Positions 1 through 8,942 of a stretch of DNA of 64,000 nucleotides are shown here, piece by piece. Each line of letters opens with the position of its first letter. Position 1 is the stretch's first letter. The DNA is from Nostoc indistinguendum CM1-VF10. GTDB lineage: Bacteria; Cyanobacteriota; Cyanobacteriia; Cyanobacteriales; Nostocaceae. Location of the stretch: NCBI GenBank assembly GCA_019359215.1, contig JAHHHS010000011.1:62001-126000 (forward strand), written 5' to 3'. Under the pieces are notes generated by a model. It did not search any database. It was not told where the DNA came from and was given only the letters and a program-made list of their open reading frames with translations. The translations under genes and the position numbers were made by a program.

Positions 1-648
1 CAAAGAAATGAACCGACTCCGCCGCCATCATCTTCTTGGAACTGGTCAGTTAAGCAAAATACTCCAACACCAGCAGAACCCGGTCCATCTCCAGAGATTG
101 ATGATTCTCCAAATACACCGGAAGCTGTTTCAACTTCTGAGTCATCAAATTTAGATCAGCAATTAGATAGTCTAATCCAAATGTTTTTTACCTCTCAATC
201 TGCATCTGCATCATCATCACCTGCTGCAAAAACTGATGTGGATAGCAATCAGGGTGATGCGCCTATCCGGGAGATAGCAACAATCCTAGAAGACGATGAG
301 AAATTAGAAAATCCACAGGAGGAGCAGTTGGAACCAAAAATCAATTCTTCTATAACTATCTCCACTTCTTGCACAACAGATTCTATGGTTTCACCAACCA
401 ATAACTTACCTGTTTCCTCTACTTCACCTGATATTGAGACGCTTCGTGAAGGAACCGAAGATTACTGGTCAGAAGTTTCACAATTAACACAGTTGGAATT
501 GTCGGCGACAAATTTGCCTCCAGAGTCATCAGATGAGAACATCAATGATACATCACCTTCACCTGTGGTTTATCCCCAGCGTCCACCCAAGGGGCGTAAA
601 TCATTGGCATCTGTGGAACTGCCGAATTTTCGCCCCAAGAGTCAATAG
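1..648 (+). CDS. C-terminal part of a low-complexity hypothetical protein
   Basis: The reading frame is open from the first base of the window to the TAA at 646-648, so this is the last ~215 residues of a gene that starts upstream. An internal ATG at 181 need not be the start. The residues are mostly Ser, Thr, Pro, Glu and Asp with no recognisable domain, and the tail is basic (RPPKGRKSLA near the end). The composition suggests a disordered tail or linker. I do not recognise the family. Repeat-like sequence (alternating taatgac / gtcatta blocks) follows the stop at 650-705. Confidence 0.6.
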   Translation, partial: QRNEPTPPPSSSWNWSVKQNTPTPAEPGPSPEIDDSPNTPEAVSTSESSNLDQQLDSLIQMFFTSQSASASSSPAAKTDVDSNQGDAPIREIATILEDDEKLENPQEEQLEPKINSSITISTSCTTDSMVSPTNNLPVSSTSPDIETLREGTEDYWSEVSQLTQLELSATNLPPESSDENINDTSPSPVVYPQRPPKGRKSLASVELPNFRPKSQ

Positions 649-690
649 TTAGTTGTCATTAGTCATTTGTCTAATACTAATGACCAATGA

Positions 691-2823
691 CTAATGACTA
701 ATTCTTACTTCTGACTTCGGTATTATAGCTTCTGGGTTGGCTTTTACTACTTGAGAGCGCGATCGCGGTTTGCCTGTAGCAATCGCATAATTAATCGCCA
801 GCAGCCACAGCCACAAGCCTGGATTTCGGGGTTCTAGCCAAAAACCTACCCGGTTCAAGAAGCGGGGGAACCACGGACTCAGCAAAGAGCTAATTAGGGC
901 ATGACGACCGAAGTTAAAATAACTACCAAGCCATCGCACTAAATCTCTAGGCCCAGCAAGTTCCCAAATCCATAAAAGTAAGGCAGGATTTTTTGTAGCT
1001 GCTTTAAGTGCTAGGCGGTTAAAGGTTAACCAATCACACCTATCTTTGATAAAGTTATCTGCTACTTCTTGGGGTTCGTCTGCTAACAGTCCAAAGAAGG
1101 TGTTGAGCATGGAGTTAATCCGTTGGGGCGGTAAAAATTTCCCAGTGGGTACCATCATGCCTTTGGAAAATAACCAAGTTACTGAAACGTTGCTTTGGTA
1201 AGCGCGAATTTGGTTCAAGTGGCGGAAACTCAACAAGTCATGTTTGAGAGCAGTATCCAACAGCGTAGTTAACCGCTCTAAGTTGCGAACTAGCGAACCA
1301 AAACCAGTAAAAACGAGGGGAGACTGGAGTGATGCGGCATCACCAATCGCAATCAATCGATCAAAGGCAACTGTGCGATCGCTACTTCCCACACTAAAAT
1401 GCCCTGGGATATATCCAAATGTCGGCTTCTTCCACACTAATTTGTCCATATCGCACCTGCGATACTCTGGCAAAATCGTGAAAAAGTCCTCGTACATCTC
1501 TAGCAAAGAACCGGGATTTTTAGCATTGACTTCGTGGTAATGAAATAAATAAATTGTCAGTTCATCACCTGCTCCGGGAAACAATTCCCAAATTAACTGC
1601 CTTCCCCGCGAGATATCCCCATGACTGTAGAGAACGTCCCCATATTGGGAATCCCACACTTGCGGCTCAAATCCGCTCTCAATTGCCGCTCCCACTGTCG
1701 GACATACACTATCAAAAGCACGGCCACCATTTAATTGCCAAGCGATGGGAGATGCAGTCCCCATCGCATCTATTAGCAGTCGTCCACTTACTTGCTTCTC
1801 AACCTGACTAGGTAAGTGCTTGACTTTCAAAGTAACTTGTGATATATCAATATCTGCACGGATAAACTCTGTTTCATCCCAGATTTCACCGCCTGCTGCT
1901 TGCAGTTTTTGCCCACACATTTGGAGCCATTTTTCGGAATCTAAGCCTAAATTTAGGACTGTAGGTGTGTGGAGGACAGGCGATCGCAGTTTGGATGGAT
2001 TATTAGCATCAAAAAACTTATTGAATCCGTCTTTGTATTCCCTGGCAATGATGGTTTCTAACTCAGTGGGGGTGAGTAAACCCAGGTTAACCAAACTTTG
2101 AATCTCATCACGGGAAATATTCCACTCTCGGTTCATTCGCCCAAAGGACATTCGTTCCACCAGCAGGACTTTATATCCCAGTTTTGCCATCAATGCTGCA
2201 TGAATCGCGCCTAGTGCGCCACCAATGTAGATGATGTCGTAAGTCGGAGATGAGGAAGATATTATTTTCTTATCTTCCCCTACTCCCCCTGCTCCCCTGC
2301 CACCTTGACTGGAAAACACCACTTGACGAGGCTGCTGCGGATTCCGTACTCCTTCGCGCCATCGTTGTTCCCACCAATACGCACGTGTTAAGTCATATTC
2401 ACCGTTGGGCATTTTCTGAAAATACTTGACGGTAAGGGGATAAGCAGAGCCTAGCGCTGCAAAAATCGATTGCTTAGATAAATCAATCGCTGGCGGTTCT
2501 GGGTAATGATGCGGAAAACGGCTTCTGATTTCCTTGGTTAGGTGTTGCAAGATTTGTCCTTCATTGGGAAAAGGCTGTTCTGCCCAACGAAACACTTTCA
2601 GATAGGTAGTTCGTTGCACCGACCAGACAAATACCGAAAGTTCCGCAGGCAAGTTTTCGGAAATAGCTACCCCAGCAGTTGTAGTTGCAGTGGGAATTTG
2701 GAGGCGAAAGCCTTCCGAGGTAAGCACTTTTTCTCCATTTCCGGGTTCAAAATCTGTTTGTAACCAGTTACGCACAGTTGCTATATCTGGAGTTGGTACT
2801 TCTAAATAAAGGATTTCTCTCAT
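691..2823 (-). CDS. cruA: CruA/CruP-family lycopene cyclase-like FAD-dependent oxidoreductase
   Basis: This 710-residue flavoprotein has a dinucleotide-binding fold near residues 195-225 (YDIIYIGGALGAIHAA, then KLGYKVLLVE) after a ~170-residue N-terminal region. Length and domain order fit the CruA/CruP group, which in cyanobacteria lacking CrtL-type enzymes is linked to cyclisation of lycopene to beta-carotene. CruP, the paralogue, is not excluded, so the symbol is tentative. Residues ~171-193 (SSQGGRGAGGVGEDKK and a serine run) are low-complexity and match G-rich minisatellite DNA at 2243-2310, so they look like a repeat-derived insertion just before the FAD fold. The gene is transcribed alone, away from the 77-residue gene at 2984. 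Confidence 0.7.
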   Translation of the reverse strand: MREILYLEVPTPDIATVRNWLQTDFEPGNGEKVLTSEGFRLQIPTATTTAGVAISENLPAELSVFVWSVQRTTYLKVFRWAEQPFPNEGQILQHLTKEIRSRFPHHYPEPPAIDLSKQSIFAALGSAYPLTVKYFQKMPNGEYDLTRAYWWEQRWREGVRNPQQPRQVVFSSQGGRGAGGVGEDKKIISSSSPTYDIIYIGGALGAIHAALMAKLGYKVLLVERMSFGRMNREWNISRDEIQSLVNLGLLTPTELETIIAREYKDGFNKFFDANNPSKLRSPVLHTPTVLNLGLDSEKWLQMCGQKLQAAGGEIWDETEFIRADIDISQVTLKVKHLPSQVEKQVSGRLLIDAMGTASPIAWQLNGGRAFDSVCPTVGAAIESGFEPQVWDSQYGDVLYSHGDISRGRQLIWELFPGAGDELTIYLFHYHEVNAKNPGSLLEMYEDFFTILPEYRRCDMDKLVWKKPTFGYIPGHFSVGSSDRTVAFDRLIAIGDAASLQSPLVFTGFGSLVRNLERLTTLLDTALKHDLLSFRHLNQIRAYQSNVSVTWLFSKGMMVPTGKFLPPQRINSMLNTFFGLLADEPQEVADNFIKDRCDWLTFNRLALKAATKNPALLLWIWELAGPRDLVRWLGSYFNFGRHALISSLLSPWFPRFLNRVGFWLEPRNPGLWLWLLAINYAIATGKPRSRSQVVKANPEAIIPKSEVRISH

Positions 2824-2983
2824 CGTTTCCTGACATCTCCGATCAATCTACTCACTAAGACAGATTTTATGAAGGCACAAAGTAAAGTACACTCCGCCCT
2901 ATTACTTTCGTAAAGATTAAGTAAAGAAATTTTAATAATTTGTCAAATTTATTGTACATTTTGTATTTCTGTAAACCCACGCC

Positions 2984-3217
2984 ATGAATTATCCCATTCC
3001 AGACAGTCCCCAGGAAATTGTTGCCCTGCGACAACAGCCGATTGATGAAGAACTGGTTGCCAGTGCGATCGCTGGAGTAATTAAAATTGTCCGTGCTCAG
3101 GGTCAATCTTTGGAAGAATTAACCGCTCAGTTGCTAGCAGATGATTCCCTGTTGGATCAGCAACAACGTCGCTGGTTAACCCAATTAGTTGCCCAATCCT
3201 GGGAAAAGTTCTCCTAA
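2984..3217 (+). CDS. Small conserved cyanobacterial hypothetical protein
   Basis: A 77-residue acidic protein beginning MNYPIPDSPQEIV with a Gln-rich helical middle (QSLEELTAQLLADD) and ending in QSWEKFS. It has no signal peptide, membrane segment or metal motif. It is divergent from the cruA-like gene with about 160 bases between the starts. It resembles short hypothetical proteins common in Nostocales, but no function can be assigned. The ATG at 2984 is the only plausible start in the frame. Confidence 0.6.
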   Translation: MNYPIPDSPQEIVALRQQPIDEELVASAIAGVIKIVRAQGQSLEELTAQLLADDSLLDQQQRRWLTQLVAQSWEKFS

Positions 3218-3280
3218 AATCTTGTATATGATGAAGTTGTTGTCGCAGCATTAGTTTTCTAGGACTGCACCTAAATGTTG

Positions 3281-3309
3281 GCGATGCCTGCGGCGGGGTG
3301 CGCCTACGC
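3281..3309 (+). repeat. Dispersed GCGATG-type repeat, copy 1
   Basis: A 29-base element of the form gcgatgcctgcggcgg followed by ggtgcgcctacgc. Related copies lie at 34091-34119, 36607-36635, 62394-62418 and, inverted and partial, at 63558-63573. Two of these sit inside coding sequence. Confidence 0.6.
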
Positions 3310-3649
3310 ATTTTAGGTATAGGAGTAACATATCTGGAATTGGCAATTGGGTTGCTATGTTTGCATTTACGGCACAGAAGCCACTAAGTTAACCATATCA
3401 GCACTGGGCACTAGAAACTCAATCAGATACGTCAAAACTAGCCTAAGGATGAATATACTCAAAATGATCAGCCTTCTGGATGAATTGCCAGATCAGCCAG
3501 TTTTTTGAGTAAATCCAAGGGTTGGAATTTCAATGTATATCGATTCATATCGCTCTTTGGAAAAAAACTTTTTGGTTTACTGATATATGCAAGGGTGGAA
3601 GTTAGCGTTCAATAATCTGCTTATTAGCTACGATCGCACAAAATTACAC

Positions 3650-3679
3650 GAAAATGGGAGGCGATCGCCTCCCATTTTC
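3650..3679 (-). terminator. Perfect palindrome after cimA, probable terminator
   Basis: Fifteen bases (gaaaatgggaggcga) are followed directly by their exact reverse complement, centred on a GCGATCGC site. It starts 39 bases beyond the cimA stop. The GC-rich core with A/T-rich arms would fold on either strand, so it may end transcription from both directions. The loop would be very tight unless the central pairs open. Confidence 0.5.
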
Positions 3680-3717
3680 ATTGCAAATGTTAAAATCTAG
3701 ACTACATCATATTTTTG

Positions 3718-5394
3718 TCAACTAGAAGCTTTCACCACTGCTTCCGCTTGAGAGTGCAATAACAAACCATATTCCAAGCCCTCCACCACAGCTTGATAGG
3801 AAGCCTCCAAAATATTGGTAGAAACCCCTACTGTTGTCCAGCGTTGACGGCCATTGCCTGATTCTACCAACACACGGGTTTTTGCCGCAGTACCCGTATG
3901 TCCGTTGAGAATCCGCACTTTATAATCTGTCAAATCAAAGGTTGCTATTTGGGGATAAAAGTTTACCAAAGCCTTTCGTAAAGCCGCATCCAAAGCTGCA
4001 ACGGGGCCGTTACCTTCCGCCGCCTCCAGAATATTTTTCCCTTCAACAGCGAGTTTGACTGTGGCTAGGGCGTTGGTAGTTTCTTTTCCCTCAATCAAGT
4101 CACAGTGGACTTGAAAACCTTTGACTTCAAAAAACTTCTGGCGATCTCCTAAAGCTTCGTGCATCAACAGCGCAAAACTGGCCTCTGCTGCTTCAAATTG
4201 AAATCCTTCACTCTCTAAATCTTTGAGGCGGTGGAGAATTTGCTTGGCTTCTGCCTTTTGGTGATCTAAGTCAATCCCAAAACTGCGGGCTTTGGCTAAA
4301 ACATTGCTAAGTCCAGACTGTTCAGAAATCACGATGCGGCGATGATTCCCGACTTGTTCCGGCTGAATGTGTTCGTAAGTCAAAGGATTACGTTCTACGG
4401 CTGATACATGAATACCGCCTTTGTGAGCAAAAGCCGAAAGTCCCACAAAGGGAGCGTGTTCATCTGGCGCAAGGTTGACCACCTCACTCACAAAACGACT
4501 AGCTTCTGTAAGTTGTGTTAGCTGGTCTTCTGTGATACAACTGTAACCCGCTTTCAGTTGTAAATTAGGAATTAACGAACAGAGGTTAGCATTACCGCAA
4601 CGTTCACCGTAACCATTAATTGTGCCCTGTACCATCTTTGCCCCTGCCATAACGGCGGCTATTGCGTTAGCAACCGCCATTTCTGAATCGTTATGAGTAT
4701 GAATTCCAATTTGAGGGATTGGGGAGTGGGGATTAGGGATTGGGGGTTGGGAAGAGTCTTTCCAAGTCCCTAGTCTCCAGTCCTCAGTCACCTTTACGAC
4801 ATCTTGAACAATTTGGCTAATTTCATGGGGTAAAGTGCCACCATTGGTATCACACAAGACTAGCCATTCAGCACCAGATGCGATCGCAGCCTCTAATGTC
4901 TGTAAAGCGTAATCTGGATTATGCTTGTAACCATCAAACCAATGTTCGGCATCGTAGATAATGCGACGACCTTGAGAACGGAGGTACTCAATGGTGTCAC
5001 GAATCATCGCCAAATTTTCTTCTAATGTCGTCTTCAGGCTGGCTGTGACATGTAAATCCCAAGACTTGCCAAAAATCGTTACCCAGCGAGTTCCCGCAGC
5101 CAAAATATCCTGTAGCATCAGTTCGGTTGCGGCAGTGGTGTTGGGGCGTCGAGTCGAACAAAAAGCCACAATTTCAGCTTGTTTTAGCGGATCTTCTTGA
5201 AGTTGCCAGAAGAATTGTACATCCTTGGGATTTGCACCAGGCCAACCGCCTTCAATAAAGGGAATTCCCAGTTGATCGAGTCTCTTGGCAATGCGTAACT
5301 TATCTTCTATCGATACTGATAGCCCCTCGCGCTGAGTGCCATCCCGTAATGTAGTGTCATAGAGCCAAAGTTGAGGTGAGGAATTTGTGGTCAT
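3718..5394 (-). CDS. cimA: (R)-citramalate synthase
   Basis: This enzyme condenses acetyl-CoA with pyruvate to citramalate, opening the threonine-independent route to isoleucine. It is a member of the isopropylmalate synthase-like (DRE-TIM) superfamily. Visible motifs are the N-terminal DTTLRDGTQREG metal/catalytic segment and HTHNDSEMAVAN, plus a C-terminal LeuA-type regulatory domain (ALDAALRKAL, KTRVLVES). I place the start at ATG 5394 (MTTNSSPQLW, 558 residues). The upstream ATG at 5436 would overlap the leader of the divergent ferredoxin gene. Residues ~201-231 (SSQPPIPNPHSPIPQ and neighbours) come from a G-rich minisatellite at about 4705-4790, inserted in frame just before the HTHND motif. 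Confidence 0.9.
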   Translation of the reverse strand: MTTNSSPQLWLYDTTLRDGTQREGLSVSIEDKLRIAKRLDQLGIPFIEGGWPGANPKDVQFFWQLQEDPLKQAEIVAFCSTRRPNTTAATELMLQDILAAGTRWVTIFGKSWDLHVTASLKTTLEENLAMIRDTIEYLRSQGRRIIYDAEHWFDGYKHNPDYALQTLEAAIASGAEWLVLCDTNGGTLPHEISQIVQDVVKVTEDWRLGTWKDSSQPPIPNPHSPIPQIGIHTHNDSEMAVANAIAAVMAGAKMVQGTINGYGERCGNANLCSLIPNLQLKAGYSCITEDQLTQLTEASRFVSEVVNLAPDEHAPFVGLSAFAHKGGIHVSAVERNPLTYEHIQPEQVGNHRRIVISEQSGLSNVLAKARSFGIDLDHQKAEAKQILHRLKDLESEGFQFEAAEASFALLMHEALGDRQKFFEVKGFQVHCDLIEGKETTNALATVKLAVEGKNILEAAEGNGPVAALDAALRKALVNFYPQIATFDLTDYKVRILNGHTGTAAKTRVLVESGNGRQRWTTVGVSTNILEASYQAVVEGLEYGLLLHSQAEAVVKASS

Positions 5395-5469
5395 AAAACT
5401 GGGACCGACGAGACAACTTTCGAGGCAATGTGTCAATATACAACAAAACGCCAGTTTGGCAATTTAAAA

Positions 5470-5808
5470 ATGCCTAAGATACTAGCTCAAGGTAAAACAA
5501 TTGAGTGCGAGCAGGGAAGCAATCTCCGAAAAATTTTGCTGCAAAATAGTATTAACCTCTACAATGACGGTGCTAAGGTAATAAACTGTCGGGGCATTGG
5601 CAGTTGTGGAACCTGCGCGGTTAAGGTAGAGGGTGAAGTATCAGCAGCGAATTGGCGTGATCGAGCACGGCGTTCGCTTGCTCCCCATTCTCCTACAACA
5701 GACTTGCGTTTAGCCTGTCAAACTCAGGTTTTAGGCGACGTGAAAGTGACAAAGTTTGATGGATTTTGGGGACAAGGTTCTCGAATAGTGTGGACACCAA
5801 AAGGTTAA
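5470..5808 (+). CDS. 2Fe-2S ferredoxin-like protein
   Basis: A 112-residue protein with the plant-type 2Fe-2S cysteine pattern C40-X5-C46-X2-C49 (CRGIGSCGTC) and a fourth Cys at 83 (LACQTQ), within a beta-grasp-like sequence. It would act as a soluble one-electron carrier; its partner is not evident. The ATG at 5470 (MPKILAQGK) is chosen because homologous ferredoxin folds begin here and because the upstream ATG at 5428 adds an unrelated leader. It is divergent from cimA and 16 bases ahead of a small membrane-protein gene, so the two plus-strand genes probably share a transcript. Confidence 0.8.
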   Translation: MPKILAQGKTIECEQGSNLRKILLQNSINLYNDGAKVINCRGIGSCGTCAVKVEGEVSAANWRDRARRSLAPHSPTTDLRLACQTQVLGDVKVTKFDGFWGQGSRIVWTPKG

Positions 5809-5824
5809 AAAGGAGTAAGACAAG

Positions 5825-6199
5825 ATGGGTAGATGGACACCCTTAATTTTAATGGCTGGAGGTTTAGCCATTCTGCTTGGTACATTACTAGGCATCAACT
5901 TTCCTATGGGCGTACAAAGTGCTAACAATCCCACTGACAGAAAATCACAAGTCCTCCCAGCTAATATCAATGTTAATAGCGGTGCTGGCAGCAGGAATGA
6001 TGAAGCTGCAACTGAAGGAAATGAAACAACTGAAACAAACCAACCTAGACGCACTATTGTAGCCCCAAGACCTGACAACAGGAGTAGCGTTGCCCAGAAT
6101 ACTGACAGTACAACCGACGTTAATACAGATACTTCACAAACTGATACACCATCCACTGATGTAAATCAAGGCAACGAACCTATTCGTGCTTTGTGGTAA
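5825..6199 (+). CDS. Small membrane-anchored, Thr/Asn-rich hypothetical protein
   Basis: A 124-residue protein with one N-terminal hydrophobic segment (residues ~6-24, PLILMAGGLAILLGTLLGI) and then a hydrophilic Thr/Asn/Asp-rich tail with no fold motif. The segment probably anchors a disordered tail outside the membrane. AGGAG at about 5811-5815 sits upstream of the ATG and supports the start. It lies 16 bases after the ferredoxin-like gene. Function unknown. Confidence 0.65.
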   Translation: MGRWTPLILMAGGLAILLGTLLGINFPMGVQSANNPTDRKSQVLPANINVNSGAGSRNDEAATEGNETTETNQPRRTIVAPRPDNRSSVAQNTDSTTDVNTDTSQTDTPSTDVNQGNEPIRALW

Positions 6200-6296
6200 T
6201 GATACATCCATGTTTAGTTACAAGTTATAAGTTATGAGTTTTAGTTATGAGTTATTAGTTATGTACTAATGATAAATAGCTAATAATAAATGACTA

Positions 6297-8330
6297 ATGA
6301 CTAGTGAGATTGTAATTATTGGTGGCGGCGTTATTGGTTTAGCGATCGCCATTGAACTAAAACTGCGCGGGACAAGTGTCACCGTGTTTTGTCGTGACTT
6401 TCAGGCTGCCGCTACCCATGCCGCTGCTGGGATGTTGGCACCAGATGCGGAAAACATCACTAATGGGGCAATGCGTTCCTTGTGTTGGCGATCGCGTGCT
6501 TTATATCCCGAATGGACGCGCAAACTAGAAGAATTAACTGGGTTAAATACTGGCTACCGGCCCTGCGGTATCCTCGCACCCGTCTTTGAAGAGGCAGGGC
6601 AGGGAGCAGGGAGCAGGGAGCAGGGAGCAGGGGGCAGGGAGCAGGGGGAAAATTCTTCTCCTCTGCACCCTTACCCCTGCCCCCCTGCCTCTTCCCCGGC
6701 TTACTGGTTAAACAAAGAGGCAATTCATCAATATCAGCCAGGATTGGGAGCAGAGGTCGTTGGTGGCTGGTGGTATCTTGAAGACGCACTAGTTGATAAT
6801 AAAGCTCTAGCTCACGTATTGTGGACAGTTGCTGAGTCTGTTGGTGTTGAACTCAAAGACGGCATTACAGTAGAAGCATTTTTACAGCAGCAAGGAAAAG
6901 TGGTTGGCGTGCAAACCAATGCTGGAATGATTCGCGCCGCGCACTATGTTTTAGCTTCAGGTGCTTGGTCAAATGAGTTGTTACCAGTACCCGTGCGTCC
7001 CAGAAAAGGACAAATGCTGAGTGTGCGGATACCAGAATTTGCGCCGGAATTGCCCTTGAAGCGGGTTTTGTTTGGGCAGGATATTTACATTGTACCAAGA
7101 CGCGATCGCCTTGTTCTTGGCGCAACCAGCGAAGATGTTGGCTTTACCCCTAACAACACCCCAGAAGGCATTCAAACATTATTACAAGCTGCCATCCGGT
7201 TGTATCCCCAGCTAAAACATTATCCCATCCAAGAATTCTGGTGGGGATTTCGCCCAGCCACCCCTGATGAGCTGCCCATACTTGGCACTAGCCACTGTCC
7301 AAATTTAACCCTTGCTACAGGTCATTACCGTAACGGGATTCTACTTGCACCCGTAACAGCTGCATTGATTGCTGATTTGATCTTGGAACAAAAGTCTGAC
7401 CCCCTACTTGCTGATTTTCACTATTCGCGCTTCCAGTCCAAACCATCTACCTCTACCCCAATGCTGACTCACTCTGCCAATTTCTCCAACGGGCATCGTC
7501 TTGCCATATCGCCACAGCAGCCACCACTCGCCATTCAAGATTCACCACTAATTATTGCTGGCAAAACCTTTCAATCCCGGCTGATGACTGGAACTGGTAA
7601 GTATCGCAGCATCGAAGAAATGCAGCAAAGCGTCGTCGCCAGTGATTGCCAGATTGTCACCGTGGCAGTCCGACGGGTACAAACCAAGGCCCCCGGACAT
7701 GAAGGTTTAGCTGAAGCCTTAGATTGGACAAAAATTTGGATGTTGCCCAATACCGCAGGTTGCCAAACTGCTGAAGAGGCGATTCGGGTGGCCCGTTTGG
7801 GGCGAGAAATGGCGAAATTGCTAGGGCAGGAAGATAATAACTTTGTCAAGTTAGAAGTAATACCTGACCTTAAGTATTTGCTCCCAGATCCGATTGGGAC
7901 GCTGCAAGCCGCAGAACAACTAGTTAAAGAAGGTTTTGCTGTATTGCCCTATATTAATGCTGACCCCATGTTAGCCAAGCGTTTAGAAGAAGTAGGCTGT
8001 GCTACGGTAATGCCTTTGGCATCGCCGATTGGTTCTGGACAAGGGCTAAAAACAACCGCCAACATCCAAATCATCATCGAAAATGCGAATGTGCCCGTAG
8101 TGGTGGATGCTGGTATTGGTTCACCTTCAGAAGCTGCTCAGGCAATGGAATTGGGAGCAGATGTTTTGTTGATTAATAGTGCGATCGCTCTTTCTCCAAA
8201 CCCAGCAGCAATGGCTCGTGCCATGAATTTAGCAACAGTTGCCGGTCGTTTGGCATACCTTGCTGGCAGGATGCCTATCAAAGACTACGCCAGTCCTAGT
8301 TCTCCTCTGACTGGGACGATTACTAGTTAA
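6297..8330 (+). CDS. thiOG: Fused glycine oxidase ThiO and thiazole synthase ThiG
   Basis: Both halves serve synthesis of the thiazole ring of thiamine. Residues 1-~370 are a FAD-dependent glycine oxidase ([30 protein letters not shown]) that makes dehydroglycine. Residues ~418-677 are ThiG ([17 protein letters not shown], Schiff-base lysine in [34 protein letters not shown] region). The ThiO-ThiG fusion is known in cyanobacteria. Residues ~98-136 of the ThiO half are a Gly/Gln/Ser-rich insert encoded by an agcaggg minisatellite (6592-6705), absent from normal ThiO. The frame stays open, so the enzyme may tolerate it as a surface loop. Confidence 0.92.
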   Translation: MTSEIVIIGGGVIGLAIAIELKLRGTSVTVFCRDFQAAATHAAAGMLAPDAENITNGAMRSLCWRSRALYPEWTRKLEELTGLNTGYRPCGILAPVFEEAGQGAGSREQGAGGREQGENSSPLHPYPCPPASSPAYWLNKEAIHQYQPGLGAEVVGGWWYLEDALVDNKALAHVLWTVAESVGVELKDGITVEAFLQQQGKVVGVQTNAGMIRAAHYVLASGAWSNELLPVPVRPRKGQMLSVRIPEFAPELPLKRVLFGQDIYIVPRRDRLVLGATSEDVGFTPNNTPEGIQTLLQAAIRLYPQLKHYPIQEFWWGFRPATPDELPILGTSHCPNLTLATGHYRNGILLAPVTAALIADLILEQKSDPLLADFHYSRFQSKPSTSTPMLTHSANFSNGHRLAISPQQPPLAIQDSPLIIAGKTFQSRLMTGTGKYRSIEEMQQSVVASDCQIVTVAVRRVQTKAPGHEGLAEALDWTKIWMLPNTAGCQTAEEAIRVARLGREMAKLLGQEDNNFVKLEVIPDLKYLLPDPIGTLQAAEQLVKEGFAVLPYINADPMLAKRLEEVGCATVMPLASPIGSGQGLKTTANIQIIIENANVPVVVDAGIGSPSEAAQAMELGADVLLINSAIALSPNPAAMARAMNLATVAGRLAYLAGRMPIKDYASPSSPLTGTITS

Positions 8331-8340
8331 GGAATGAGGC

Positions 8341-8440
8341 ATGGGGCATGGGGGATATACGGACAAGGGAGACAAGGAAAATGCCCAATATCTAATCCCC
8401 AATCCCCAACCTCCAATAATGTAACGATTTGTCTAGCAGT
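8341..8440. repeat. Short degenerate tandem repeats downstream of thiOG
   Basis: Heptamer-like runs (ggcatggggcatggggg, then aatccccaatccccaa) follow the thiOG stop. They resemble the short tandemly repeated sequences common between genes in Nostoc-type genomes. Confidence 0.45.
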
Positions 8441-8502
8441 TTAAGAGCGGATCTAGCATTTATGTAACATTAAATGAACAATCAAGATAAAGGAATCAAT
8501 TC

Positions 8503-8682
8503 ATGCCCTATACAAACGAAGAAGGCGGTCTTCTGAATAATTTTGCCCGCGAACCAAAGATTTATCAAGCAGAACCTCCCACGGAAGGGCAAAAGCGAAC
8601 TTATCTCTTTCTAGGAATCGCTGCTACAGTTTTGGTTGGCGGGTTGATTTCAGTCGCTTTCTTTGTTTCTCAAAGCAGTTGA
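8503..8682 (+). CDS. psb34: Psb34 / ssl1498-family small photosystem II protein
   Basis: A 59-residue protein beginning MPYTNEEGGLLNNFAREPK, with one C-terminal transmembrane helix (residues ~35-55, LFLGIAATVLVGGLISVAFF). The N-terminal sequence is the signature of the ssl1498 light-harvesting-like family, described as Psb34, a small subunit that binds photosystem II assembly intermediates in the thylakoid membrane. AAGGA stands 8-12 bases before the ATG. The gene is monocistronic, with a clear terminator 40 bases after the stop. Confidence 0.85.
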   Translation: MPYTNEEGGLLNNFAREPKIYQAEPPTEGQKRTYLFLGIAATVLVGGLISVAFFVSQSS

Positions 8683-8722
8683 TCGTAAAACATTTTAATA
8701 ATATTTCATTTTCTTTATATTT

Positions 8723-8760
8723 CAGGTTCCGATTTTAAAAGGGGCCTGGTTTTTTATTTT
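8723..8760 (+). terminator. Intrinsic terminator of psb34
   Basis: CAGGTTCC and GGGGCCTG form an 8-bp stem (two G-U pairs) around a 10-base AT-rich loop, followed by GTTTTTTATTTTTT. This is a standard Rho-independent form. Confidence 0.75.
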
Positions 8761-8942
8761 TTGTTAAAATTGAATGATTAATTAGAGTATAATTATATAC
8801 TATCTTATTTTACTAAACCTGAAAAGCTTGGTTTATCCTGAGCAGCAGAGCGTTAGTTTAAAAATCATTTCTATTATGAGTTTAGCCCACTTAAATACGC
8901 CAAGAAAAGTGATATGTACTGTGTTTTCGCTCTTTAGCTGCC

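Larger units (their letters stand above)
3218..3717. other. Gene-free stretch with repeats and a palindrome
   Basis: There is no convincing gene here. It holds a member of the gcgatg...cgcctacgc dispersed repeat family at 3281-3309 and a perfect 30-base palindrome at 3650-3679 beside the cimA stop. The rest is AT-rich and shows no tRNA-like fold. Confidence 0.5.

Noticed and set aside
1244..2763. Plus-strand frames opposite the cruA-like gene
   Set aside because: They are shadow frames of the strongly supported 710-residue flavoprotein.
5395..5436. Longer cimA start at ATG 5436
   Set aside because: It overlaps the divergent ferredoxin-like frame and adds residues not typical of citramalate synthase.
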